Under the pieces are notes generated by a model that was not told the origin of the DNA, made no database searches, and saw only the letters and a list, made by a program, of their open reading frames with translations. Made by a program: the position numbers and the translations under genes. A stretch of DNA of 31,826 nucleotides from JALZAA01 sp035938395 (GTDB taxonomy: Bacteria; Actinomycetota; Acidimicrobiia; IMCC26256; JACDBD01). Below are positions 23,608-31,255 of this stretch, one piece after another (the first letter of the stretch is position 1; each line of letters begins with the position of its first letter). The stretch spans positions 1 through 31,826 of the forward strand of contig DASZGY010000099.1 in NCBI GenBank assembly GCA_035938395.1. The letters are read 5' to 3'.

Positions 23608-24464
23608 GAGTGCTCCTTCGGGCTGCCTTTGCCGTCCCGCCAATCCGGGTGGAGGCCACGCTCGAGCGCGAACCGCTGGGCCGAGATCGTCGTGCCGTTG
23701 AGGTCGGCGGCGTCGGGCGACGTGCCCATCCACGCGATGACCGTGCCCGGAACGGAGGGCGGCGCACCCTGATAACGGCCCGCGAGCCCGAGGTTGCCGG
23801 CGTTCACTTCCATCCGCTCGGTGATGACGAACCCGGGCTCGAGGTTGAAGCTGCGGATCCCGCGATCGCCGACCTCGACGGCGAGGATCCCCGCCAGCTT
23901 GTGGAACGCGCCCTTCGACATCGCGTACATCGCGCCCCACCCGCCCTCGCCGACCGGTGCCTGCGGGTCGATGACCGCGACCGCCGACGTCACGTTGACG
24001 ATCGTGCCGTCGCCGCGCTCGAGCATCCCGGGCAGCACCGACTTGATGAGCACGATCTGCGAGACGACGTTGGCGGCCAGCTTGGCCTCGAGCAGCTCGA
24101 TGGGCGTGTCCTCGAACCGCGTCATGTCACCGGGGCCGGTGTCGATCGCGTTGTTCACGAGGACGTCGATGTGCCCCCACTCGTCGAGCGCACGCTGCAC
24201 GGCGGCGTCGAGGGTCGACCGGTCGTGCAGGTCCATGACGACCGGCAGCGCCCGCCGGCCCGTCGCCTCGATCGCCTGCGCGGTCGTTTCCAGGCTGCCG
24301 GGGATCGAGCGCCCCGCCCCGTCCGAGTCGTCGACGCCGTCACCCTCCCGGACCGTGCGCCCGGTGATCACCACATCGAGCCCGGCTTCGGCGAGCGCGA
24401 TCGCCGCGGCCTTGCCGATGCCCCGGCTGGCGCCGGTCACGAAGGCGACTCTCGGCTCGGTCAC
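23604..24464 (-). CDS. Short-chain dehydrogenase/reductase
   Basis: A 286-residue SDR with TGASRGIG (10-17), NNAI (104-107), NVTSA (S160) and YAMSK (Y180, K184). An insertion rich in Asp/Gly (VREGDGVDDSDGAGRSIPGS, about 38-57) follows the second strand. The GTG start at 24464 lies 4 bp from a KstR-like site with no ribosome-binding site, as at chsE2. It is first in a coupled pair with the amidohydrolase (4-bp overlap), so the two probably act in succession. It diverges from another SDR. Substrate unknown. Confidence 0.8.
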   Translation of the reverse strand: MTEPRVAFVTGASRGIGKAAAIALAEAGLDVVITGRTVREGDGVDDSDGAGRSIPGSLETTAQAIEATGRRALPVVMDLHDRSTLDAAVQRALDEWGHIDVLVNNAIDTGPGDMTRFEDTPIELLEAKLAANVVSQIVLIKSVLPGMLERGDGTIVNVTSAVAVIDPQAPVGEGGWGAMYAMSKGAFHKLAGILAVEVGDRGIRSFNLEPGFVITERMEVNAGNLGLAGRYQGAPPSVPGTVIAWMGTSPDAADLNGTTISAQRFALERGLHPDWRDGKGSPKEHS

Positions 24465-24468
24465 GGAG

Positions 24469-24482
24469 TAGAACGTATTCCA
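24469..24482. promoter_or_regulatory. KstR-type operator between two divergent SDR genes
   Basis: TAGAACGTATTCCA matches TnnAACnnGTTnnA with one mismatch (ATT for GTT) and shares the TAGAAC half-site with the chsE2 operator. It lies 4 bp upstream of the leftward SDR start and 26 bp upstream of the rightward SDR start, so it could control both groups. On the minus strand, TACGTT 7 bp before the GTG resembles a leaderless -10 element. Confidence 0.6.
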
Positions 24483-24508
24483 CTTTTCGGCGGAGGACGG
24501 GGGAGCCG

Positions 24509-25423
24509 GTGCTCGAAGGGATGGAGGGCAAGGTCGCGATCGTCACCGGGGCCGGACGCGGGCTGGGGCGGGCCGAGGCCCTCGAGCTCGCCCGCCTCGG
24601 AGCCCGTGTCGTCGTGAACGACTACGGCCGCACCCTGCAGGGAGAAGAGGAGAAGAGCCCTGCCGACGCCGTGGTGGGCGAGATCGCCGCCGCCGGCGGC
24701 GAAGCCGTCGCCGACCACGGCGACGTGGCCGATTGGGACGACTCGCTCCGCCTCGTGCAGACGGCGGTCGACCGGTTCGGGCAGCTCGACATCCTGGTCA
24801 ACAACGCGGGTTTCCTGCGGGACCGGATGCTCTTCAACATGAGCGAGGAGGACTTCGACCTCGTCATTCGCGTCCATCTCAAGGGGCATTTCTGCATGTC
24901 CCGGCACGCGGCGGCGTATTGGCGCGAACGGTCGAAGGCCGCGGAGGCGCCGGTGTACGGGCGGGTCGTGAACACCTCGTCGGAGGCCGGCTTGTTCGGG
25001 TCGCCCGGTCAGCCCAACTACGCGGCGGCCAAGGCCGGGATCATCGCGCTGACGCTCGCCACGGCGAACAGCCTGGGTCGCTACGGCGTGACCGCCAACG
25101 CGATCGCTCCCCGAGCGCGCACGCGCATGACCGAGACGCTCCCCGGCTTCGAAGAGGCCGACCCCGACTTCGACCAATTCGCGCCCGAGAACGTGTCGCC
25201 ACTCGTCGCCTATCTGGCGTCACCGGCCGCTGCCAACGTCTCGGGCCAGGTGTTCGTCGTGTACGGGCGCATGATCGACGTGGTCCAGGGCCCCGGCGTC
25301 GACCGGCACTTCGACGTCGGCGAGCGCTGGACTCCCGACGAGGTCGAGGCCGCGCTCACGCCGTTCTACGCCGATCGCAAGCCGATCAGTGACGGCTACG
25401 TCTACCGCGGCACTCCTCCGTAG
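24509..25423 (+). CDS. SDR, Rv3548c/MFE-2-like hydroxyacyl-CoA dehydrogenase
   Basis: A 304-residue SDR with TGAGRGLG (13-20), NNAG (98-101), NTSS (S157/S158) and YAAAK (Y171, K175). DILVNNAGFLRDRMLFNMSEEDFDLVIRVHLKGHF, RHAAAYWRERSKA, YGVTANAIAPRARTRMTET and APENVSPLVAYLAS closely resemble M. tuberculosis Rv3548c, a KstR-regulon SDR related to the dehydrogenase domain of multifunctional enzyme type 2. It probably oxidises a hydroxyacyl-CoA of the steroid side chain. GTG at 24509; a GGAGGACGGGGGAG tract lies upstream. It is first in a rightward run with another SDR (4 bp away) and an aldo/keto reductase. Confidence 0.85.
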   Translation: MLEGMEGKVAIVTGAGRGLGRAEALELARLGARVVVNDYGRTLQGEEEKSPADAVVGEIAAAGGEAVADHGDVADWDDSLRLVQTAVDRFGQLDILVNNAGFLRDRMLFNMSEEDFDLVIRVHLKGHFCMSRHAAAYWRERSKAAEAPVYGRVVNTSSEAGLFGSPGQPNYAAAKAGIIALTLATANSLGRYGVTANAIAPRARTRMTETLPGFEEADPDFDQFAPENVSPLVAYLASPAAANVSGQVFVVYGRMIDVVQGPGVDRHFDVGERWTPDEVEAALTPFYADRKPISDGYVYRGTPP

Positions 25424-25427
25424 GCGC

Positions 25428-26279
25428 ATGGAGCAATTCGAGGGTCGTGTCGCGGTCGTCACAGGCGCAGGGAGCGGGATCGGGCGCGCGCTGGCCCGCC
25501 GCGCCGCCGGCGAGGGGATGCGCGTCGTGATCGCCGACGTCGAGGTCAACGCGCTCGAAGAGGCGGCGGCCGAAGTCGAGACCGCCGGCGCCGAGGTCGT
25601 CGTGGCGCCGACCGACGTGTCCCGTCCCGAGCAGGTCGACGCCCTCGCCGCCCTCGCGTACGAGCGGTTCGGCGCCGTCCACCTGCTGTGCAACAACGCC
25701 GGCGTGTTCCAGGGCGGGATCACCTGGCAGCGCGAGCTCGGAGACTGGGAATGGGTGATGGGCGTCAACCTCTGGGGCGTGCTGCACGGCATCCGCGCGT
25801 TCGTCCCCCGCATGCTCGAGCGCGGTGACGAGGGCCACGTCGTGAACACGTCGTCCGTGGCGGGGTTGATCACAGGCGCGTATACGGCGCCGTACATCAC
25901 CAGCAAGTTCGCCGTGCTCGGGCTCACCGAGTGCCTCGCGCACGACCTGCAAGCGGCAAGCGCGCCGATCGGGGTGTCGGTGCTCGTGCCCGGGATCGTC
26001 GACACGAAGATCGGGTACTCGACTCGCAACCGACCCGACGAGCCGCCGGGCGAGGCGCAGGCACCCGACGCCCACCTCGTCGAGCAGGCGTTGCGGGACC
26101 TGACGTCGAGCTCGGGACGGCCACCCGACGACGTCGCACGGCTCGTGTTCGACGCCGTCCGCACCGGCCGCTTCTACATCACGACGAGCGACGCGACCGC
26201 CGGCATGTTGCGCGAGCGCTTCGACGCCGTCGTGGCGGGGGAATTCCCGCCCATGTCCCGCTGGGATCTGCATCTCTGA
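25428..26279 (+). CDS. Short-chain dehydrogenase/reductase with long C terminus
   Basis: A 283-residue SDR: TGAGSGIG (12-19), CNNAGVF (88-94), NTSSVAG (S142/S143) and YITSK (Y156, K160). The VPGIVDTKIGYSTRNRPDEPP region and C-terminal helix LRERFDAVVAGEFPPMSRWDL belong to a widespread actinobacterial SDR subgroup of undefined substrate. ATG at 25428 is 4 bp after the preceding SDR stop; an upstream in-frame ATG overlaps that gene and is unlikely. Cotranscription suggests use on the same pathway, but specificity cannot be deduced. Confidence 0.8.
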   Translation: MEQFEGRVAVVTGAGSGIGRALARRAAGEGMRVVIADVEVNALEEAAAEVETAGAEVVVAPTDVSRPEQVDALAALAYERFGAVHLLCNNAGVFQGGITWQRELGDWEWVMGVNLWGVLHGIRAFVPRMLERGDEGHVVNTSSVAGLITGAYTAPYITSKFAVLGLTECLAHDLQAASAPIGVSVLVPGIVDTKIGYSTRNRPDEPPGEAQAPDAHLVEQALRDLTSSSGRPPDDVARLVFDAVRTGRFYITTSDATAGMLRERFDAVVAGEFPPMSRWDLHL

Positions 26280-26323
26280 ACCGGGCGTAGGCTCCGCGGA
26301 AAGCCGCCCGCGGGGGAGCCGTC

Positions 26324-27358
26324 ATGAAGATGCACAACCTCGGCAGCACCGGCGTCCAGGTGAGCGAGCACTGCCTCGGGGCGATGATGTTCGGCAAAAT
26401 GGGCAATCCCGACCACGACGAGTGCGTCCGGATCGTGCACCGCGCGCTCGACGCCGGCGTGAACTTCATCGACACCGCCGACGTCTACTCGAGGGGTGAG
26501 TCCGAAGAGATCGTCGGCAAGGCGATCGCAGGACGACGCGACGACGTGGTGCTCGCAACCAAGGTGCACGCGCAGATGGGCAGCGACCCAAACATGCGCG
26601 GCAACTCGCGCCGCTGGATCCAGCGCGAGGTCGAGAACAGCCTGCGCCGGCTGGGCACCGACTGGATCGACCTCTACCAGGTGCACCGACCCGACGAGGC
26701 AGCCGACGTCGACGACACCCTCGGCGCCCTGAGCGACCTCGTGCACCAGGGGAAGATCCGGTACGCGGGCTCGTCGACGTTCCCGGCCGAGTACATCGTC
26801 GAGGCGCAGTGGGTCGCCGAGCGCCGCGGCCGCGAGCGGTTCCGGTGCGAGCAGCCGCCCTATTCGATCCTCGTGCGCGAGGTCGAGCGTTCGGTGCTGC
26901 CGACCTGCCAGCGCTACGGCATGGGCGTGATCCCGTGGAGCCCGCTCGCCGGCGGCTACCTCGCCGGCCGCTACCGCAAGGGCGCCGAGCTTCCCGCCGA
27001 CTCCCGCATGGCGCGCCGCTTCGGCCGGCAGTTCGAGGACGAGCGCCAGCGAGCCGTCCACGAGCAGCGCGTCGACGTGGTGGAGGAGCTGCTGAAGGTG
27101 ACCGCCGATGCCGGGATCACCATCACGCACCTGGCGATTGCGTTCGTGCTCGAGCACCCGGCGGTGACGTCGGCGATCATCGGGCCGCGAACGATGGAGC
27201 AGCTCGACGACCTGCTCGCGGGCGTCGACGTGCGGCTCGACCCCGACGTGCTCGATCGCATTGACGAGATCGTGCCGCCGGGCACGAGCATCTCCGGCGC
27301 CGATCCCTGGCAGCCCCGCGCCCTGAGCACCCGCAGCCGTCGCCGCTCGGGCGCCTGA
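26324..27358 (+). CDS. Aldo/keto reductase
   Basis: A 344-residue (alpha/beta)8-barrel reductase. The catalytic tetrad is visible: D50 and Y55 (FIDTADVY), K80 (LATKVH) and H121 (YQVHRPD). WSPLAGGYLAGRYRKG and SAIIGPRTMEQLDDLL supply the NADPH-binding C-terminal region. The closest group is YajO/YccK-like (AKR family 11/12-type) reductases of broad carbonyl specificity. It is 44 bp downstream of the SDR pair, with GGGGGAG as ribosome-binding site. A short inverted repeat CGGGCG/CGCCCG (26282-26287, 26305-26310) lies in the gap. It may reduce steroid or short-chain carbonyls; unproven. Confidence 0.82.
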   Translation: MKMHNLGSTGVQVSEHCLGAMMFGKMGNPDHDECVRIVHRALDAGVNFIDTADVYSRGESEEIVGKAIAGRRDDVVLATKVHAQMGSDPNMRGNSRRWIQREVENSLRRLGTDWIDLYQVHRPDEAADVDDTLGALSDLVHQGKIRYAGSSTFPAEYIVEAQWVAERRGRERFRCEQPPYSILVREVERSVLPTCQRYGMGVIPWSPLAGGYLAGRYRKGAELPADSRMARRFGRQFEDERQRAVHEQRVDVVEELLKVTADAGITITHLAIAFVLEHPAVTSAIIGPRTMEQLDDLLAGVDVRLDPDVLDRIDEIVPPGTSISGADPWQPRALSTRSRRRSGA

Positions 27359-27588
27359 ACCTGCGTGCGACGACAGCAGGGCGACCGGCCGTCGACGCGG
27401 GAGACGGGAGATCCGGTCGTGTTTGGTCTCTCCCGCCTCCCATTTCCTCCCGTGCAGGAGTCCCGTTATGAGGCGGAGTAGGGCTCCCTCGGGAGTTATC
27501 CACAGTGTCTCACCGTGGTCAAGGGGTCGCTCAGCGCGGTGGGAGCGGCACGAGAGGGTTCTCGGCTCGAGCGAATGAACCCGGCCGG
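27359..27588. other. 230-bp non-coding gap between converging genes
   Basis: The gap separates the aldo/keto reductase from the converging P450. An 8-bp perfect inverted repeat GCGGGAGA (27397-27404) with TCTCCCGC (27429-27436), loop 24, may end transcription from one or both sides. A single TTATCCACA (27496-27504) equals the E. coli DnaA box but is isolated. No convincing ORF or RNA gene is seen. Confidence 0.4.
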
Positions 27589-28812
27589 CTACGAGGCCGG
27601 CGTGAACTGCACCGGCATGTGCTTGATGCCGTTGATGAAGTTCGAGCGCAGGCGCTGGACGTCGCCGGCGAGCTCGATGTCGGGAAGCCGGTCGAGGACC
27701 TCCTCGAACATCACCCGGATCTCGAGCTTGGCCAGGTTGGCGCCGAGGCAGAAGTGCGGGCCGCCGCCGCCGAAGGCGACGTAGTCGTTGGGCGTGCGCG
27801 TGATGTCGAACGTGTTCGGATCGTCGAACACTTCTTCGTCGCGGTTCGCCGAGGTGTACCAGAGGGCGATCTTGTCGCCCTGATGGATCGTCTGCCCGCG
27901 CAGCTCGAAGTCTTCCGGCGCCGTGCGCCGCATGTACATGACCGGCGACGCGTAGCGCAGCATCTCGTCGATCGTGCCCGGCAGCAGTGAACGGTCGGCA
28001 GCGAGCTTCGCTCGCTGGTCGGGGTGCTCGAAGAGGAAGTGCATGCCGTTCGAGATGAGGTTGCGCGTGGTCTCGTTGCCGGCCACCGCCAGGAGCTGGA
28101 AGAACAGGTTGAACTCGGCGTCCGTCAGCCGGTTTCCTTCGACCTCGGCCTGCAACAACGTGCTGATGATGTCGTCGCCGGGGTTGGCGCGCTTCGATTC
28201 GGCCAGCTCGGTCGAGTACATGAACATCTCGGTGGCGGCGCCGATCGCCTCTTCGCGCGAGACGTTGTACTCGGGGTCTTCCGACCCGATGAGCCGGTTG
28301 CTCCACTCGAAGATCTTGTGGCGGTCCGACTGTGGGACGCCCATCATGTCGGCGATCACCTGGAGCGGCAGCTCCGCCGCCATGTCGACCACGAAGTCGC
28401 ACTCCCCGCGCGCCGCGACCTCGTCGACGATCCCCTTCGTGGTCTCGCGGATGCGCTCGTCGAGCCGGCCGATCATGCGCGGGGTGAACCCCTTGTTGAC
28501 GAGCAGCCGCAGCTTCGTGTGCTTCGGTGGGTCCATCATCAGCATCATCTGGCGCTGGAGCTCGAGGTCCTCGTTCGTCATGTCGTTGAGCGTGATCCCG
28601 CCGAGCTCCGACGACGCGTGCGGGTAGTCCCGGCTCAGGTCGACGAGGTCGGCGTACTTGACGATGCACCAGAAGCCCTCGGTGTCGTCGGTCGAGGGGT
28701 GGAACCACACCGGCGCCTCGCGTCGCAGCAGGGCAAACATCTCGTGGGGGACGGAGGCGACGAAGTTGCCGGGGTCGGCGAGATTCACGTCCTCCAGGGT
28801 GATGGTCGTCAT
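27589..28812 (-). CDS. Cytochrome P450, CYP124/CYP125-type
   Basis: A 407-residue soluble P450: I-helix AGNETT (244-249), ExxR (E283-R286) and heme loop FGGGGPHFCLG with Cys355. Segments LMMDPPKHTKLRLLVNKGFTPR, EWSNRLIGSEDPEY and LRSNFINGIKHMPVQFTP resemble CYP125, while VMYMRRTAPEDFELRG and LWYTSANRDEEVF resemble CYP124. Both families hydroxylate terminal methyls of sterols or branched lipids. Together with the CYP142-like gene this gives two potential side-chain initiators. ATG at 28812 has a GGAGG ribosome-binding site. It is divergent from the D-aminoacylase-type gene with a KstR-like site between them. Redox partners are not in the window. Confidence 0.83.
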   Translation of the reverse strand: MTTITLEDVNLADPGNFVASVPHEMFALLRREAPVWFHPSTDDTEGFWCIVKYADLVDLSRDYPHASSELGGITLNDMTNEDLELQRQMMLMMDPPKHTKLRLLVNKGFTPRMIGRLDERIRETTKGIVDEVAARGECDFVVDMAAELPLQVIADMMGVPQSDRHKIFEWSNRLIGSEDPEYNVSREEAIGAATEMFMYSTELAESKRANPGDDIISTLLQAEVEGNRLTDAEFNLFFQLLAVAGNETTRNLISNGMHFLFEHPDQRAKLAADRSLLPGTIDEMLRYASPVMYMRRTAPEDFELRGQTIHQGDKIALWYTSANRDEEVFDDPNTFDITRTPNDYVAFGGGGPHFCLGANLAKLEIRVMFEEVLDRLPDIELAGDVQRLRSNFINGIKHMPVQFTPAS

Positions 28813-28840
28813 GGGGGACCTCCGGGGGCCGGCAGAAAAC

Positions 28841-28854
28841 TGGAACACGTTCTC
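28841..28854. promoter_or_regulatory. KstR-type operator between P450 and amidohydrolase
   Basis: TGGAACACGTTCTC matches TnnAACnnGTTnnA except for the last base; the GAACACGTTC core is a perfect 10-bp palindrome. It lies 29 bp upstream of the P450 start and 48 bp upstream of the amidohydrolase start, in an 89-bp divergent region. Confidence 0.7.
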
Positions 28855-28901
28855 GTCTTGGGGCAAGATAGCCCACACGGCGAGCACGTAGGGAGAAGCC
28901 G

Positions 28902-30617
28902 ATGCATGACCTGATCGTCCGGGGCGGCACGGTCGTCGACGGCACGGGCGAGCCGGCCGTCCCCGCCGACGTCGCGGTCGACGGCGGGCGCATCACGCAG
29001 GTCGGCCGCGTCGACGGGGACGCCGCCGAGGTGATCGACGCCACCGGCAAGCTCGTCACCCCCGGGTTCGTCGACGTGCACACGCACTACGACGGCCAGG
29101 TCACGTGGGACCCGCTGCTGACGCCGTCCTCGTGGCACGGCGTCACCACGATCGTCATGGGCAACTGCGGCGTGGGCTTCGCGCCGGCCCGGCCCGACAA
29201 GCACGACTGGATCATCGGGCTCATGGAGGGCGTGGAGGACATTCCCGGCGCCGCGCTCTCCGCCGGCATCCGCTGGGGCTGGGAAACGTTTCCCGAGTTC
29301 CTCGACTACCTCGACGAGCAGCCGCTCGCGCTCGACGTCGGCACGCAGGTCCCGCACGGTGCCGTGCGCGGCTACGTGATGGGGGAGCGCGGGGCGCGCA
29401 ACGAGCCTGCCACGTCCGACGACACGGCGGCCATGGCCGCGATCGTGCGGGAGGGCATCGAAGCGGGCGCGCTCGGTGTCTCGACGTCGCGCACCATCGC
29501 CCACCGCGCCATCGACGGCGAGCCCGTGCCCGGGACGTTCGCGGCCGAGGACGAGCTGTTCGCGCTGGGGCGCGCGCTCGCCGAGGTCGACGCGGGAGTG
29601 TTCGAGCTCGCGCCGGCCGGCGTGCTCGGCGAGGACCTTGCCGCCGCCGACCGCGAGATGGACTGGATGTTGCGGCTCGCGGCGGAGATCGATCGACCCG
29701 TGACGTTCGCCATGATCCAGCACGACCAGGATCCCGACCAGTGGAAGCGGATGCTCGACCTCGCCCTCGAGGCCCACGACCGCGGCGTCCCGATCCGGCC
29801 CCAAGTCGCCGGTCGTCCCCTCGGCCTGTTGCTCGGCCTGCAGACGTTCCATCCGCTGCGCGACCGGCCGAGCTTCCAGGCGATCGACGCCCTGCCGCTC
29901 GACGAGAAGGTGGCGCGCCTCCGGGATCCTGCGGTGCGCGCCGCGATCCTTGCTGAGTCCCCGGAACCCGACGATGTCATGGCGTTCATCGGGCTCGGGC
30001 TCGACCGGATCTTCCCGATCGGAGATCCGCCCGACTACGAGCCCGCGCCGGGCCAGAGCATCGCAGCGCGCGCCGAGCGTGACGGGCGCGACCCGACCGA
30101 CCTGCTCTACGACCTGCTGCTCGCGCACGACGGGCGCGAGCTCCTGCTGCGGCCGCTGCTCGGGTACAGCCGCTTCACGCACGACCCGATCCGCGAGATG
30201 GTCGAGAACCCTATGACCGCGCTCGGGCTCGGCGACGGCGGCGCGCACTGCGGCGCCATCTGCGACGCCAGCATCGAGACGTACATGTTGACGCACTGGG
30301 TGCGCGACCGCAGCCGCGGCGAGCGGCTTCCCCTCGAGCTCGTGGTCCGCAAGATGACGAGCGACACCGCCTCCCTGTACGGGCTCGGCGACCGGGGTGA
30401 GATCACGCCCGGCAAGAAGGCCGACCTCAACGTGATCGACCTCGATGCGCTCGTCCTACGCCGCCCGGAGATGCACTACGACCTGCCCGGCGGCGCCCGC
30501 CGGCTGCTGCAACGCGCCGAGGGGTACGACGCGACGGTCGTGAGCGGTGAGGTCGTGCTTCGCGACGGCGAGGACACCGGCGCCCGTCCCGGAGCGCTCC
30601 TGCGCGGGGCGCGCTAG
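28902..30617 (+). CDS. D-aminoacylase-type amidohydrolase
   Basis: A 571-residue metal-dependent hydrolase of the N-acyl-D-amino-acid deacylase group. The N-terminal beta-sandwich part (about 1-50) leads to VTPGFVDVHTHYDGQ (H60, H62), followed by VMGNCGVGFAP (85-95), a family hallmark, then GDGGAHCGAICDAS and the terminal EITPGKKADLNVIDLD strand. The family hydrolyses amide or cyclic-amide bonds. Finding it divergent from a P450 under a KstR-like site is unexpected. It could cleave an amide-conjugated steroid, or be a diverged enzyme of other chemistry. ATG at 28902 has GGGAG 6 bp upstream. It converges on tetR with a 7-bp gap. Confidence 0.8.
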   Translation: MHDLIVRGGTVVDGTGEPAVPADVAVDGGRITQVGRVDGDAAEVIDATGKLVTPGFVDVHTHYDGQVTWDPLLTPSSWHGVTTIVMGNCGVGFAPARPDKHDWIIGLMEGVEDIPGAALSAGIRWGWETFPEFLDYLDEQPLALDVGTQVPHGAVRGYVMGERGARNEPATSDDTAAMAAIVREGIEAGALGVSTSRTIAHRAIDGEPVPGTFAAEDELFALGRALAEVDAGVFELAPAGVLGEDLAAADREMDWMLRLAAEIDRPVTFAMIQHDQDPDQWKRMLDLALEAHDRGVPIRPQVAGRPLGLLLGLQTFHPLRDRPSFQAIDALPLDEKVARLRDPAVRAAILAESPEPDDVMAFIGLGLDRIFPIGDPPDYEPAPGQSIAARAERDGRDPTDLLYDLLLAHDGRELLLRPLLGYSRFTHDPIREMVENPMTALGLGDGGAHCGAICDASIETYMLTHWVRDRSRGERLPLELVVRKMTSDTASLYGLGDRGEITPGKKADLNVIDLDALVLRRPEMHYDLPGGARRLLQRAEGYDATVVSGEVVLRDGEDTGARPGALLRGAR

Positions 30618-30624
30618 GCGAGCA

Positions 30625-31239
30625 TCACGCCAGCGTCGGGCGGTCCTCGGGGCGGATGCCGCGCAGGCCGAACCACGCCAGCTCCGAGATCCACGCCGCC
30701 AGCTCGTCGGAATCGTGTGACGCGTCCGGGTCGGTGAGCGCGTGACGGCTCGTCGCCTCGGCCACGCCGACGAGAGCGTGCGCCAGCACCCGGCGGTGCT
30801 CGGCGGTGCCTTCGATCTCGATCAGCTGGCTGATGGCGTCGGCGGCGTCGTGCAAGACCTCGTCGACGATGCGGGCGAACTCCGGGTCGTTGCGAGCCGA
30901 CGCGCCGAACAACAGCCGGAAGGCGGCTCGGTTGTTGGTGACGAACCGGAAGTAGGCGCTGAAGCCCTCCTCGACGCGCTCCCGGCCGGTGTTCGCCCGG
31001 CTGGTCGCCTCGGTGAGCTCATCCAGGAGCTGGCGGCCGACGTCGGCGAGCAACTCGACGAACAGGGCCCGTTTCGACGGGAAATGCTGGTAGAGCACGG
31101 GCTTGGTGACGCCGGCCGCGGTGGCGATGTCGTCCATGGCCGTCGCGGAGAAGCCGCTGGTCGCGAAGACGTCGCACGCGACATCGAGGAGTTGACGCCG
31201 GCGCTGCTCGGCCGGGAGACGCATCGCCATCGGCGTCAT
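30625..31239 (-). CDS. TetR-family transcriptional regulator
   Basis: A 204-residue regulator. The helix-turn-helix spans about 33-56 (TAMDDIATAAGVTKPVLYQHFPSK), preceded by the conserved helix RRRQLLDVACDVFATSGFSA. The C-terminal ligand domain contains VEEGFSAYFRFVTNNRAAFRLLFG, typical of acyl-CoA- or drug-responsive TetR proteins. It does not resemble KstR, which has a different recognition helix, and the adjacent palindrome TTACCGGCCGGTAA differs from KstR boxes. It likely represses itself through that palindrome, which ends one base from its start. Start is ATG 31239; the in-frame ATG 12 bases later is possible. Effector unknown. Confidence 0.88.
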   Translation of the reverse strand: MTPMAMRLPAEQRRRQLLDVACDVFATSGFSATAMDDIATAAGVTKPVLYQHFPSKRALFVELLADVGRQLLDELTEATSRANTGRERVEEGFSAYFRFVTNNRAAFRLLFGASARNDPEFARIVDEVLHDAADAISQLIEIEGTAEHRRVLAHALVGVAEATSRHALTDPDASHDSDELAAWISELAWFGLRGIRPEDRPTLA

Positions 31240-31240
31240 G

Positions 31241-31254
31241 TTACCGGCCGGTAA
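31241..31254. promoter_or_regulatory. Perfect palindrome TTACCGGCCGGTAA, probable TetR operator
   Basis: A perfect 14-bp palindrome filling nearly the whole 16-bp gap between the aldo/keto reductase stop and the tetR start. Autoregulatory operators of TetR proteins commonly sit here. No ribosome-binding site fits in the gap, so tetR may be leaderless or translated by coupling from the upstream gene. Confidence 0.7.
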
Positions 31255-31255
31255 G

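Noticed and set aside
27496..27504. Perfect DnaA-box sequence TTATCCACA in an intergenic region
   Set aside because: A single isolated copy with no box cluster, AT-rich unwinding region, dnaA or dnaN; chance occurrence is plausible and actinobacterial boxes usually read TTGTCCACA.
26174..29083. A 969-codon minus-strand open frame
   Set aside because: It crosses the aldo/keto reductase, the intergenic gap and the P450 in the wrong frame; no recognisable domain.
30625..31239. The TetR regulator as the KstR that binds the five steroid-type sites
   Set aside because: Its sequence does not resemble KstR, and the palindrome beside it differs from the KstR pattern.
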